A stretch of 38,777 nucleotides of DNA from a virus: the IMG/VR virus record IMGVR_UViG_3300022745_000088, positions 1 through 38,777 of that record; one strand, written 5' to 3'. Both the position numbers and the translations under genes were made by a program. A model generated the notes under the pieces. The model did not search any database. It was not told the DNA's origin and saw nothing but the letters and a program-made list of their open reading frames with translations. Of the stretch, positions 5,950-13,295 are shown in pieces. Positions within the stretch are counted from its first letter, which is position 1, and each line of letters opens with the position of its first letter.

Positions 5950-6035
5950 GGATGCGTAGACACGTAAGGAGCGTGGACAGCCTGTAAAGCTGTTGTCCTT
6001 TGGCCCACATGGCTCGATACCATGAGCATCCACCA
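5950..6035 (+). tRNA. tRNA-Tyr (anticodon GTA)
   Basis: An 86-base class II tRNA with encoded CCA. The acceptor stem GGATGC pairs with GCATCC (the seventh pair is G-A), the anticodon stem ACAGC/GCTGT carries loop CTGTAAA, the same loop as bacterial tRNA-Tyr, and the T stem CATGG/CCATG carries loop CTCGATA. The 14-base variable arm agrees with tyrosine tRNAs. The D arm is irregular (CAC/GTG) and the T loop lacks the first T, so it is divergent. It lies on the opposite strand from the genes on both sides. A covariance-model scan would settle its state. Confidence 0.8.
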
Positions 6036-6040
6036 ATTAA

Positions 6041-6070
6041 AAAGGGAGCTAACTGCTCCCTTTGTCTTTT
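6041..6070. terminator. Bidirectional intrinsic terminator
   Basis: AAAGGGAGC-TAACT-GCTCCCTTT with GTCTTTT on the + strand and TTTTTAATT on the minus strand. It ends the tRNA transcript from the left and the gp49-family gene from the right. Confidence 0.9.
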
Positions 6071-6082
6071 GGTTTGAGTAGC

Positions 6083-6466
6083 TTACTTACTAAGCTGCTC
6101 TTTCAATGCATAGCCCATCAAGGGCCACATCTTGTTTACTGCATTGGCTCGGGCAATCTTTCTACCAAGTTTTGCATCGAAGTTCTCTGGTGATGCACAT
6201 GCAGACTCACCCGTGACGGTGAAGCCATTCTGTAGAACCAAGACGCAGAAGGTAAGTAGGGATAGTTCCTTTGGTGCTTTGCTGTTGACCATGAAACCAA
6301 CTTCACTATAGGCCGCGTCATAGCCCTGATCTGCCGTGAAGTAAACCTCTTGTTTGATGTTGGCTTCAATGTCTGCAGGAGTGACACGAGGGGCAGTGAG
6401 ACCCTTGGCTACGATCTCTTGCTCGATGGATTGATCACAAGTACGAGGTGATTGGATGTGGTTCAT
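6083..6466 (-). CDS. N4 gp49 / Sf6 gene 66 family protein
   Basis: A 127-residue protein whose second half, FCVLVLQNGFTVTGESACAS followed by NFDAKLGRKIARANAVNKMWPLMGYAL, matches the phage gp49/66 family: leading strand, GESAC turn, helix with GR-IAR-A and a final W-P-L-GY. The N-terminal part, VTPADIEANIKQEVYF, also follows the family pattern. Function is unknown in all members. Its ATG overlaps the TGA of the Tad2-like gene (ATGA), so both are one operon. In N4 the homologue sits beside the virion RNAP gene; here it lies at the other end of the late block. Confidence 0.88.
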   Translation of the reverse strand: MNHIQSPRTCDQSIEQEIVAKGLTAPRVTPADIEANIKQEVYFTADQGYDAAYSEVGFMVNSKAPKELSLLTFCVLVLQNGFTVTGESACASPENFDAKLGRKIARANAVNKMWPLMGYALKEQLSK

Positions 6467-6945
6467 GCGAAGCTCCAGTCGTCGGCCAGTACATCAGTTT
6501 GGCTTGCGGTCCAAGGTACCAGCTGGTTATCAACCGTCTTCATGAAGATAGCATCACGAAAGGTTGGTTCATTCAGCATTTCCCCGAAACCGTATCCATG
6601 CAACTTGGCAATGTCATTGCTTCCTTGGATGATAAAGAGATACATCCCTTTCCCATTCCAACCACTGCGACATACGCTGATGCCTTTCTTCATGGCTTCG
6701 ACGGCCAAGCCGAAAGGCATTCCATTGGTCTCTCGGTAAGCAACTTCGTGTTGAGCCTTTGGAGACCAGGAGACGTAGCCTGCATGGGTTGATAGGTTGG
6801 GCTTGCCTCCGTCAAGGTACTCGACTAGGTAGCCTTCGTCAGACCCGTCTTCATTGGCAGGTAGTTCCCAGCCCCGAAAAGTAAGGTATTCCGCACGAGT
6901 CATGGGCTTGCTGCGTATAAGTTTGGTTCCAATGTAGGTTTTCAT
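6463..6945 (-). CDS. Tad2-like (DUF2829) protein with extra N-terminal domain; putative anti-Thoeris
   Basis: A 160-residue protein of two parts. Residues 76-160 fit DUF2829/Tad2: MPFGLAVEAMKKGISVCRSG, then WNGKGMYLFI, and near the end VPWTASQTDVLADDW. Characterised Tad2 proteins sequester 1''-3' gcADPR and so block the Thoeris defence. Residues 1-72 form a separate widespread phage domain (KPMTRAEYLTFRGWELP, GYLVEYLDGG, HAGYVSWSP) that I know mostly as a stand-alone protein. The start has an AGAGGAAA site. It heads an operon with the gp49-family gene and diverges from the late genes. The ligand is inferred from the family. Confidence 0.82.
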   Translation of the reverse strand: MKTYIGTKLIRSKPMTRAEYLTFRGWELPANEDGSDEGYLVEYLDGGKPNLSTHAGYVSWSPKAQHEVAYRETNGMPFGLAVEAMKKGISVCRSGWNGKGMYLFIIQGSNDIAKLHGYGFGEMLNEPTFRDAIFMKTVDNQLVPWTASQTDVLADDWSFA

Positions 6946-7027
6946 GGTTTCCTCTGGTTGATGAACGGGGTGATTCTAAACGGTTTTCTACCATATACTG
7001 CCGATATATTAACTATGGCCCGGCACT
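6946..7027. promoter_or_regulatory. Divergent intergenic region; likely late promoter
   Basis: This 82-base gap separates the leftward Tad2-like operon from the rightward late genes. GATATATT at 7003-7010 could be a -10 box for the late transcript, without a clear -35, as expected if an activator such as the SSB is needed. A similar GATATATAG occurs at 12887-12895 before the gp58-position gene. Neither is proven. Confidence 0.35.
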
Positions 7028-7720
7028 ATGACTGCACTTACAGTAGAACAGTTCAAACAAGCTCTTCCTGATAAGGTCAAGAAGAGTATCAATCAGGAGT
7101 TGATTGATCAGATCAATGGGACTCTGGCTGATCCAGAGATGTTTGAGTCTTACAGAGACAACCTGCTTAGCTACACCAAGGTGATGGCTGATGGCAGGTT
7201 CAAGGTACAGGAGTATGTGAGTGCAGTTAAGTACGTGAGCCATAAGCTCATGGGATGTACGAACATCGAGGCTTACACTAAGACCTTCCCCGATAAGTAC
7301 CAAAGGTTTGTTGCTCAAGGTGTTGTGGCTAAGGACATTGCTTCTTATGTCACTGCGTACAACAAGAGCAAGCTGGTGAACCTGATCTTTGAGCAGACAC
7401 TGATTCCCCACTATGTCCTGAACCAGGACTTGTATCAGAAGGCATTGAATGTGCAGGCTGATCTAATGGTGAACAGTGGTAGCGATAAGGTACGGTGTGA
7501 TGCAGCTAATAGTCTGCTTACTCATCTGAAGATGCCAGAGACTCAGAAGGTTGAGTTGGAGATTGGTATCAAGGAAGACAGTTCCATTAGCCAGCTGCGT
7601 CAAGCTACTCTTGAGTTGGCTCGACAGCAGAGGCTTGCTATGGAAGCAGGGCAGATGAGTGCACAGGAGGTGGCTCATACCAAGATCATTGTGGATGTTG
7701 AAGCCAAGGAAGTGAAGTAA
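7028..7720 (+). CDS. Probable small terminase-like protein (N4 gp69 position)
   Basis: A 230-residue, largely helical soluble protein directly before the large terminase; its TAA overlaps the terminase ATG (TAATG). Position, size and the coupled translation suggest the DNA-recognition subunit of the packaging motor, but I see no clear helix-turn-helix. A central segment (QADLMVNSGSDKVRCDAANSLLTHL) and the C-terminal helix rich in Gln/Arg could form the oligomer core. The ATG at 7028 lacks a good ribosome site. The alternative is a conserved N4 gp69-type protein with another role. Confidence 0.7.
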   Translation: MTALTVEQFKQALPDKVKKSINQELIDQINGTLADPEMFESYRDNLLSYTKVMADGRFKVQEYVSAVKYVSHKLMGCTNIEAYTKTFPDKYQRFVAQGVVAKDIASYVTAYNKSKLVNLIFEQTLIPHYVLNQDLYQKALNVQADLMVNSGSDKVRCDAANSLLTHLKMPETQKVELEIGIKEDSSISQLRQATLELARQQRLAMEAGQMSAQEVAHTKIIVDVEAKEVK

Positions 7721-9330
7721 TGGTCGATCCAGTAGCAGAAGCACTAGCTCCGTGGAAGGTTGAGGATTACCTCAACGCTATGGACTATGGGGACACTGCA
7801 GGCTATGTCCCTAGTGACTTTGCCCTGGAGTTCGTTACCTTCATTAAGCTGGTTAATGGTGCACAGGGTGAGGAACACAAGACTCCCCTGGTGCACTACC
7901 GCATGTTGGATACGCTGACTGAAGGCGGTAAGCGGATCATCAACCTGTGCCACCGGGGTATTGCCAAGACCACAGTGATGGGTGAGTACCTGTTCCTGTA
8001 CATCGCTACCTATGGTGAGATTCCTGGCTTCGGTAAGATTGACTTGGCTTTGTATGTGTCTGACTCCATCGAGAATGGTGTCAAGAACATGCGTAAGAAC
8101 TTAGAGTTCCGTTGGGATAACTCTGACTTCCTGAAGCAGTATGTGCCCGAGGTCAGGTTCACAGATATCCGCTGGGAGTTTAAGAACGCTGATGGCAAGG
8201 TGTTCATTGTCAAAGGCTACGGTGCCAAGACTGGTGTTCGTGGTGCTAAGGAGATGGGCACTCGACCACAGCTGGCAGTGCTTGATGACTTGATCAGCGA
8301 TGAGGATGCACGGTCAGTGACTGTGATCAGTGCTGTAGAAGACACGGTTTACAAGGCTGTGAACTACGCACTACATCCGACTAAGAACATGATCATCTGG
8401 TCGGGTACACCGTTCAATGCCAAAGACCCTTTGTACAAGGCAGTGGAGTCTGGTGCCTGGGCAGTGAACGTGTTTCCTGTGTGCGAGCAGTTCCCATGCA
8501 CACGAGAAGAGTTCAAGGGCAGCTGGCCTGATCGCTTCACCTATGACTACGTGAAGGAACAGTACGACACTGCTGTGAAGCTGGGTAAGCTGGAGACATT
8601 CAACCAGGAGTTGATGCTGCGAATCATGTCGGATGAAGACCGAATGATTCAGGATGGTGACATTGGTTGGTACAAGATCGATGCTGTCCTTCGTCACAAG
8701 AACAGATTCAACTTCTACATTACCACTGACTTTGCTACCTCAGTGAAGGACAAGGCTGACTACTCGGTCATCAGTGTCTGGGCCTACAACAATGTAGGTG
8801 ATTGGCTCTGGGTTGATGGCATATGCAAGCGCCAGCTGATGAACAAGAACATCGATGATTTGTTCAGGTTGAGCCAGACATACAAGCCTCAGTCCGTGGG
8901 TATTGAAGTGACTGGTCAGCAGGGTGGCTTCATCCAGTGGATTCAGGGTGAGATGATGGAACGCAACATCTACTTCTCCTTGGCTTCGGATGGGAATGGT
9001 AATGCGCCAGGGATCAGGCCTAATACGAATAAAATGGTCAGGTTCAATACGGTGGTTCCTTTCTTCAAGGCACGGAAAGTATTCTTTCCAATTGAACGGA
9101 AGCAAGAACCTACAATCGTAGAAGCCATCAATGAATTGAGCCTTGTCTCTGTATCTGGTTTCCGTAGTAAGCACGATGACTTCTTAGACACGATCTCCAT
9201 GCTGTCCTTGCTGACTCCGTGGAAGCCATCTGAGGAAGCTCCTATGAAGGAAACAGAGAAGGGCGGGGGTATGTGGGAAGTGGATGTAGAAGATGATCCT
9301 CTGGATCGTTTGGCTTCATACATCGTCTAA
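7720..9330 (+). CDS. terL: Terminase large subunit
   Basis: A 536-residue packaging ATPase/nuclease. The ATPase has a Walker A-type HRGIAKTT at 78-85 and Walker B AVLDD at 186-190. The RNase H-fold nuclease has FYITTDFA with D337, the strand VGIEVTG that follows, and SKHDDFLD at 483-490 with D486/D487. Length equals that of N4 gp68-type terminases (about 540). It pumps DNA into proheads through the portal encoded downstream. The start overlaps the upstream stop codon. Confidence 0.95.
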   Translation: MVDPVAEALAPWKVEDYLNAMDYGDTAGYVPSDFALEFVTFIKLVNGAQGEEHKTPLVHYRMLDTLTEGGKRIINLCHRGIAKTTVMGEYLFLYIATYGEIPGFGKIDLALYVSDSIENGVKNMRKNLEFRWDNSDFLKQYVPEVRFTDIRWEFKNADGKVFIVKGYGAKTGVRGAKEMGTRPQLAVLDDLISDEDARSVTVISAVEDTVYKAVNYALHPTKNMIIWSGTPFNAKDPLYKAVESGAWAVNVFPVCEQFPCTREEFKGSWPDRFTYDYVKEQYDTAVKLGKLETFNQELMLRIMSDEDRMIQDGDIGWYKIDAVLRHKNRFNFYITTDFATSVKDKADYSVISVWAYNNVGDWLWVDGICKRQLMNKNIDDLFRLSQTYKPQSVGIEVTGQQGGFIQWIQGEMMERNIYFSLASDGNGNAPGIRPNTNKMVRFNTVVPFFKARKVFFPIERKQEPTIVEAINELSLVSVSGFRSKHDDFLDTISMLSLLTPWKPSEEAPMKETEKGGGMWEVDVEDDPLDRLASYIV

Positions 9331-9339
9331 GGAATACAT

Positions 9340-10086
9340 ATGAAACTGAAAGAAGTATTTGACCAGCTTACCTATGGTGAGTTATCGCAGCTGAGCATTG
9401 GTGGTGGTGAAGCGGGTGTGATCAATGAGAGCAACTACGCTCGCGTGCTTGCACATGTGAACCTTGGTTTGACTGCATTGCATAAGCGGTTCCTGTTGAA
9501 GGAACGTGAGGTAATGCTTGCACTACAACCGGGGCGACTAACCTATCCGATTCACAGTTCGTTTGCTGCTAGTAACTACAAGTCTAGAGAGACAGTACGT
9601 TACTTGGTTGATTCGCAGTCTGATCAGTTCGCTGATGATATCTACAAGATCGAACGTGTATATACGTCCAAGGGTTTTGAGATGGGACTCAACGACAAAG
9701 AAGACCCTTACTCTTTGCATACACCCAGCTACTCTGTACTACAGGTACCAGCGAAGATCGTTACGCCTACCTTGGATGTACCTGTTGAGTTGCAGAGTGC
9801 GACTCTGAGGATTGTCTACCGTGCTGGACACCCACACATTGTGATGGGCCTGAGTCAGTTCGCACCTGAGCGAGTTAACGTAGACATTCCAGATAGTTAC
9901 TTGGAAGCACTGCTATTGTTTGTGGCTAGTCGGGTACATACTCCCACTGGTTTGACGAATGAATTGAATATGGGCAATAACTATTCAGCCAAATATGAGG
10001 CAGAATGTCAGAAGCTTGAGGTGTACAACCTCCGTGTGGATCAAGGCAGTCAGCCTGATCGTGCTGCTCGGAATGGTTGGGTCTGA
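9340..10086 (+). CDS. Virion protein, N4 gp67-like (head-tail region)
   Basis: A 248-residue protein nine bases after the terminase, with an AAGGA site before ATG 9340. The N-terminal helix LTYGELSQLSIGG, then YARVLAHVNLGLTALHKRF, and the IYKIERVYTSKG segment are typical of a podovirus family found next to the terminase in N4-like phages; the second half (IPDSYLEALLLFVASRV) is helical. By analogy with N4 it is a structural protein near the neck. I cannot assign an exact place in the virion. Confidence 0.75.
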   Translation: MKLKEVFDQLTYGELSQLSIGGGEAGVINESNYARVLAHVNLGLTALHKRFLLKEREVMLALQPGRLTYPIHSSFAASNYKSRETVRYLVDSQSDQFADDIYKIERVYTSKGFEMGLNDKEDPYSLHTPSYSVLQVPAKIVTPTLDVPVELQSATLRIVYRAGHPHIVMGLSQFAPERVNVDIPDSYLEALLLFVASRVHTPTGLTNELNMGNNYSAKYEAECQKLEVYNLRVDQGSQPDRAARNGWV

Positions 10087-10121
10087 GTGGTACGCATTAA
10101 CTTCAACCAAAAGGAATCTCT

Positions 10122-10184
10122 ATGATGAAGAAGCAAGCTCCGGGTAAAGGTGGTGGTAAGGGTGGCGGCGGCAAGAAGTGTTGA
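10122..10184 (+). CDS. 20-residue Lys/Gly peptide ending in Cys
   Basis: ATG 10122 is seven bases after AAGGAA and the frame ends in TGA at 10184. The product is MMKKQAPGKGGGK followed by GGGGKKC: 13 of its 20 residues are Gly or Lys. It lies between the gp67-like gene and a strong terminator, in the same operon. The clean ribosome site and position favour a real gene, though codons of this size give little statistics. Very short Lys/Gly-rich frames occur at similar places in other podoviruses as I recall, without known function. Confidence 0.5.
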   Translation: MMKKQAPGKGGGKGGGGKKC

Positions 10185-10202
10185 GCCGATAGCCCCAAGA
10201 AG

Positions 10203-10230
10203 AAAGGCTCCCGTAGGAGCCTTTTCTTTT
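10203..10230. terminator. Strong terminator, works both ways
   Basis: AAAGGCTCC-CGTA-GGAGCCTTT followed by TCTTTT on the + strand; the minus strand reads AAGGCTCC-TACG-GGAGCCTT then TCTTCTT. It ends the terminase operon and also the leftward dUTPase gene, whose TAA lies in the T-run. Confidence 0.9.
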
Positions 10231-10648
10231 ATGTGCCGCTGGAACCAAATCCACCAGTACCTCGATTGGTTTCATCCAGAGAAACCACCCGTTCCAAGAT
10301 AATGTTGGCAATGGGAATGATCATGAACTGAACAATGCGGTCGCCTGCTTCCCAGCTGAAGGGCAGACCAGACTTTGTTTTCAGTGCAGCTTTCCATTCT
10401 CCGCGATAATCGGAGTCGATAACACCACAGGTGTTGTTTAGTTCCAAGCCATGCTTGGCTCCAGTACCGGAGCGGGGCAAGAGCAGTCCTACATAACCAT
10501 CTGGGATGGCTGCAGCAAAGCCAAGGCCAATCATTTGGCTGGCACCCATTGCTGTACCGGGTACAGGCATATATACGTCAAAGGCTCCAGCCTTATCAGA
10601 AGCCTTTGTTGGCATAATGAATGCCTGATGAAGAGGTTGAATACGCAT
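10229..10648 (-). CDS. dut: Deoxyuridine triphosphatase (dUTPase)
   Basis: A 139-residue trimeric-type dUTPase: motif I AGAFDVY at 20-26, motif II PRSGTG at 58-63, motif III GVIDSDYRGEW at 75-85 with the catalytic aspartate, motif IV GDRIVQF at 102-108, and the C-terminal Gly-rich motif V GTGGFGSSG at 130-138. All five are intact, so an active enzyme hydrolysing dUTP to dUMP is expected. It is the only leftward gene inside the rightward late block and has a weak ribosome site at ATG 10648. It needs its own promoter; its insertion between the terminase and portal operons suggests a mobile gene cassette. Confidence 0.93.
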   Translation of the reverse strand: MRIQPLHQAFIMPTKASDKAGAFDVYMPVPGTAMGASQMIGLGFAAAIPDGYVGLLLPRSGTGAKHGLELNNTCGVIDSDYRGEWKAALKTKSGLPFSWEAGDRIVQFMIIPIANIILERVVSLDETNRGTGGFGSSGT

Positions 10649-10707
10649 TTTGTTAATCTAAGAAGGGTTGACTGGATGCTCCATGAATTTCAAGGAACAC
10701 CAACATT

Positions 10708-12876
10708 ATGAACGACCAAGAACGAAACCTGGGAATGGAAGCTCCAGAGCTTACGAACTGGAAGAATCCACCAAAGCTCAGTAACCTGAAGCAGGATTTG
10801 GTGTTCGCTACGCCGACTCACAACCTGCAGAAAGCAAAGATTGGTGAGTGGCTTGATAACCTTAATGTCACTGGTGCTGCAAAGATCACCACTGCCAAAG
10901 GTAATTCTCAGATCGTTCCTAAGCTAATCAGGAAGCAAGCTGAGTGGCGTTACGCTGCTCTGACGGAACCCTTCATGAGTACGGATAACGTGTTCAACGT
11001 TAAGCCAGTCACATGGGAGGACCGTGCTGCAGCAACACAGAACGAGTTGGTGCTAAACAACCAGTTCAATGTTCATATCGACAAGACCAAGTTCATCGAT
11101 GAGTACGTGCGTGCTGCTGTCGATGAGGGTACGGTCATTGTCCGAGTGGGTTGGGAGTTCGAAGAAGAAGAATATAAAGGCACCTTTCCTAAGGTTGAGT
11201 ACAGAATAAATCCTCAATTTGCTCCGATGCATCAGCAGTTGGAACAGATGAAGAAGGAATCTCCGAGCCAGTACGAGACTGACGTACCGGAAGAGTTGAA
11301 GCAGGCTCATGACATGACCCTCGAGAATGGTCAGCCCATCGAGCCAGTGGTTGTAGGTCAGGTGGAAGAGACTCGCACCCGTACTTTGCTCAATCGACCC
11401 ACCCTTGAGGTGTGTGACTACCGCAATGTGACGGTCGATCCTACTTGCCTGGGTAACTTGGACAAGGCTGGCTTCCTTATCTATACCTTCGAAACGTCCA
11501 TGTCGGACCTGGAGAAGGAGCCAAAGAAGTACAAGAACCTGAAGTACGTCAATGTCGATGGCAATACCGTCCTTGGTACGCCAGACCATATCCCTTCGGA
11601 TGGTGTTCGTAGCTTCAACTTCAGAGACCAGCCCCGTAAGAAGCTAGTTGTTCATGAGTATTGGGGCTACTGGGACATTGATGGCAGTGGTTTGACCAAA
11701 CCATTCGTCGCTTCCTGGGTTGGTGACACCCTGATTCGCATGGAAGAGAACCCTTTTCCAGACAAGAAGATTCCCTTTGTCATTGAGCAGTACCTTCCTG
11801 TGCGTAAGAGCACCTATGGCGAACCAGATGGTGCCTTGCTTGAGGACAATCAGAAGATCATTGGTGCAGTTACCCGAGGCATGATCGATATCATGGCTAA
11901 GTCTGCCAATGGTCAGACGGGTATGCGCAAGGACATGCTCGATGCAACCAATCGACGCAAGTTCGACAAGGGCCAGGACTACGAATTCAATGTGAATGTG
12001 GACCCGAAGCAGGGTGTGCACATGCATACCTACCCTGAGATTCCCCAGTCTGCCCAGTTCATGCTTGGTTTGCAGAACCAAGAAGCTGAATCTCTGACTG
12101 GTGTGAAGTCCTACTCGCAGGGTGTGTCTGGTGCATCCCTTGGTGACGTTGCTGCAGCTGTGCGTGGTGCACTGGATGCTGCTTCCAAGCGTGAATTGGG
12201 CATCCTTCGTCGCCTGTCCAATGGCATGGTTCGTATTGGTCGCAAGATCATCAGCATGAACGCCGAGTTCCTGTCCGAGAAAGAGATCGTACGTATCACC
12301 AACGACCAGTTTGTGACTGTGCGTAAGGATGATCTGCCTGGGAACTTTGATCTTCGTCTGTCGATCTCCACTGCGGAAGAGGACAACAACAAGGCTGAGC
12401 AATTGGCTTTCCTTTTGCAGACTGTTGGCCCCAATGGAGACAGGGAACTCATGCAAATGATCCTGTCAGACATTGCCAAGCTACGGAAAATGCCTGATCT
12501 GGCTCATAAGATCAGTACCTTCCAGCCTCAGCCTGATCCTATGGCTCAGCAGAAGGCTATGTTGGAGCTTGAGTTGCTTAAGGCACAGATCGAGCGTGAG
12601 CGTGCACATGCTTTGAGCTATCAAACCACCTCTCAATTGCATTCAGCTAAGGCTGGTACAGAGGGAGTTAAGCAGCAACACCTTAAATCAGATACCGACT
12701 TGAAGAACCTGAACTTTGTCGAGCAAGAGTCTGGTGTTACTCAAGAACGGGCTAAGGAATTGCATGGTGAACAAGCCAGAAGCAACATGGAAATGAAGTT
12801 AGCCGAGCATGAAATGGATAAAGAGATGCATCGACGCGACTTTCTTAAAGACTACCTGCTTAAAAAGAAGGAATAA
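10708..12876 (+). CDS. Portal protein (N4 gp59-like)
   Basis: A 722-residue protein at the portal position between the terminase operon and the scaffold/capsid genes. Features match the large podovirus portal: N-terminal W-rich segment, a wing with the long loop at 160-220, the core helix region 380-520 (NGQTGMRKDMLDATNRRKF, then SLTGVKSYSQG and AAAVRGALDAASKRE), and a C-terminal coiled coil from about 610 onward rich in Gln/Glu/Lys, which would form the barrel. It makes the twelve-fold DNA gate of the head. No other protein in the window could fill this role. Confidence 0.88.
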   Translation: MNDQERNLGMEAPELTNWKNPPKLSNLKQDLVFATPTHNLQKAKIGEWLDNLNVTGAAKITTAKGNSQIVPKLIRKQAEWRYAALTEPFMSTDNVFNVKPVTWEDRAAATQNELVLNNQFNVHIDKTKFIDEYVRAAVDEGTVIVRVGWEFEEEEYKGTFPKVEYRINPQFAPMHQQLEQMKKESPSQYETDVPEELKQAHDMTLENGQPIEPVVVGQVEETRTRTLLNRPTLEVCDYRNVTVDPTCLGNLDKAGFLIYTFETSMSDLEKEPKKYKNLKYVNVDGNTVLGTPDHIPSDGVRSFNFRDQPRKKLVVHEYWGYWDIDGSGLTKPFVASWVGDTLIRMEENPFPDKKIPFVIEQYLPVRKSTYGEPDGALLEDNQKIIGAVTRGMIDIMAKSANGQTGMRKDMLDATNRRKFDKGQDYEFNVNVDPKQGVHMHTYPEIPQSAQFMLGLQNQEAESLTGVKSYSQGVSGASLGDVAAAVRGALDAASKRELGILRRLSNGMVRIGRKIISMNAEFLSEKEIVRITNDQFVTVRKDDLPGNFDLRLSISTAEEDNNKAEQLAFLLQTVGPNGDRELMQMILSDIAKLRKMPDLAHKISTFQPQPDPMAQQKAMLELELLKAQIERERAHALSYQTTSQLHSAKAGTEGVKQQHLKSDTDLKNLNFVEQESGVTQERAKELHGEQARSNMEMKLAEHEMDKEMHRRDFLKDYLLKKKE

Positions 12877-12886
12877 AAGATATATA

Positions 12887-12913
12887 GTACGGGGTGTGGG
12901 TGAATCCACCCCC
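12887..12913 (+). promoter_or_regulatory. Possible -10 box and hairpin before the head genes
   Basis: GATATATAG is followed by GGGGTG-TGGGTGAATC-CACCCC, a 6-bp hairpin without a T-run. The segment could be a late promoter with a 5' hairpin, or a processing site, in front of the gp58-position gene. Confidence 0.3.
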
Positions 12914-12947
12914 AACTCTATTAACTTTTGAAAGCACTGGTAGGCAA

Positions 12948-13295
12948 ATGAGTAATTCAACAGTCAAAGCGATTGAGGAAAACATTCGCAAGTCAAAGCA
13001 AGTCGTGGAAGCAGGAGCCGCTCTTGAGCGTCTTATGACTAACCGTGACTTCAAGAAGGTCATCCTCGAAGGTTACTTCGAACAAGAGGCTATTCGGCTT
13101 GTGCATCTGAAATCCGATCAGAACTTCCAATCGCCAGACATGCAACGATCCATCATTGCCCAAATGGACTCCATTGGGAATGTGCACCAGTACTTGAATC
13201 TGGTTTTGTTCAAGGCATCTCAAGCCAGCAAGAATATCCTTGCTGATGAAGAAGCCCGTGATGAGATTCTGACGGAGGCTGCTGATCATGAGTGA
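12948..13295 (+). CDS. Late hypothetical protein (N4 gp58 position)
   Basis: A 115-residue helical protein. I place the start at ATG 12948, where MSNSTVKAIEENIRKSK begins; a GTG 18 codons upstream would run through the hairpin and yields a proline-rich lead unlike the rest. The sequence looks like a four-helix protein (KVILEGYFEQEAIRLVHLKS, then QRSIIAQMDSIGNVHQYLN). It overlaps the scaffold gene by eight bases and follows the portal gene. Probably involved in head assembly or a minor virion part; family unknown to me beyond podovirus equivalents. Confidence 0.72.
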   Translation: MSNSTVKAIEENIRKSKQVVEAGAALERLMTNRDFKKVILEGYFEQEAIRLVHLKSDQNFQSPDMQRSIIAQMDSIGNVHQYLNLVLFKASQASKNILADEEARDEILTEAADHE

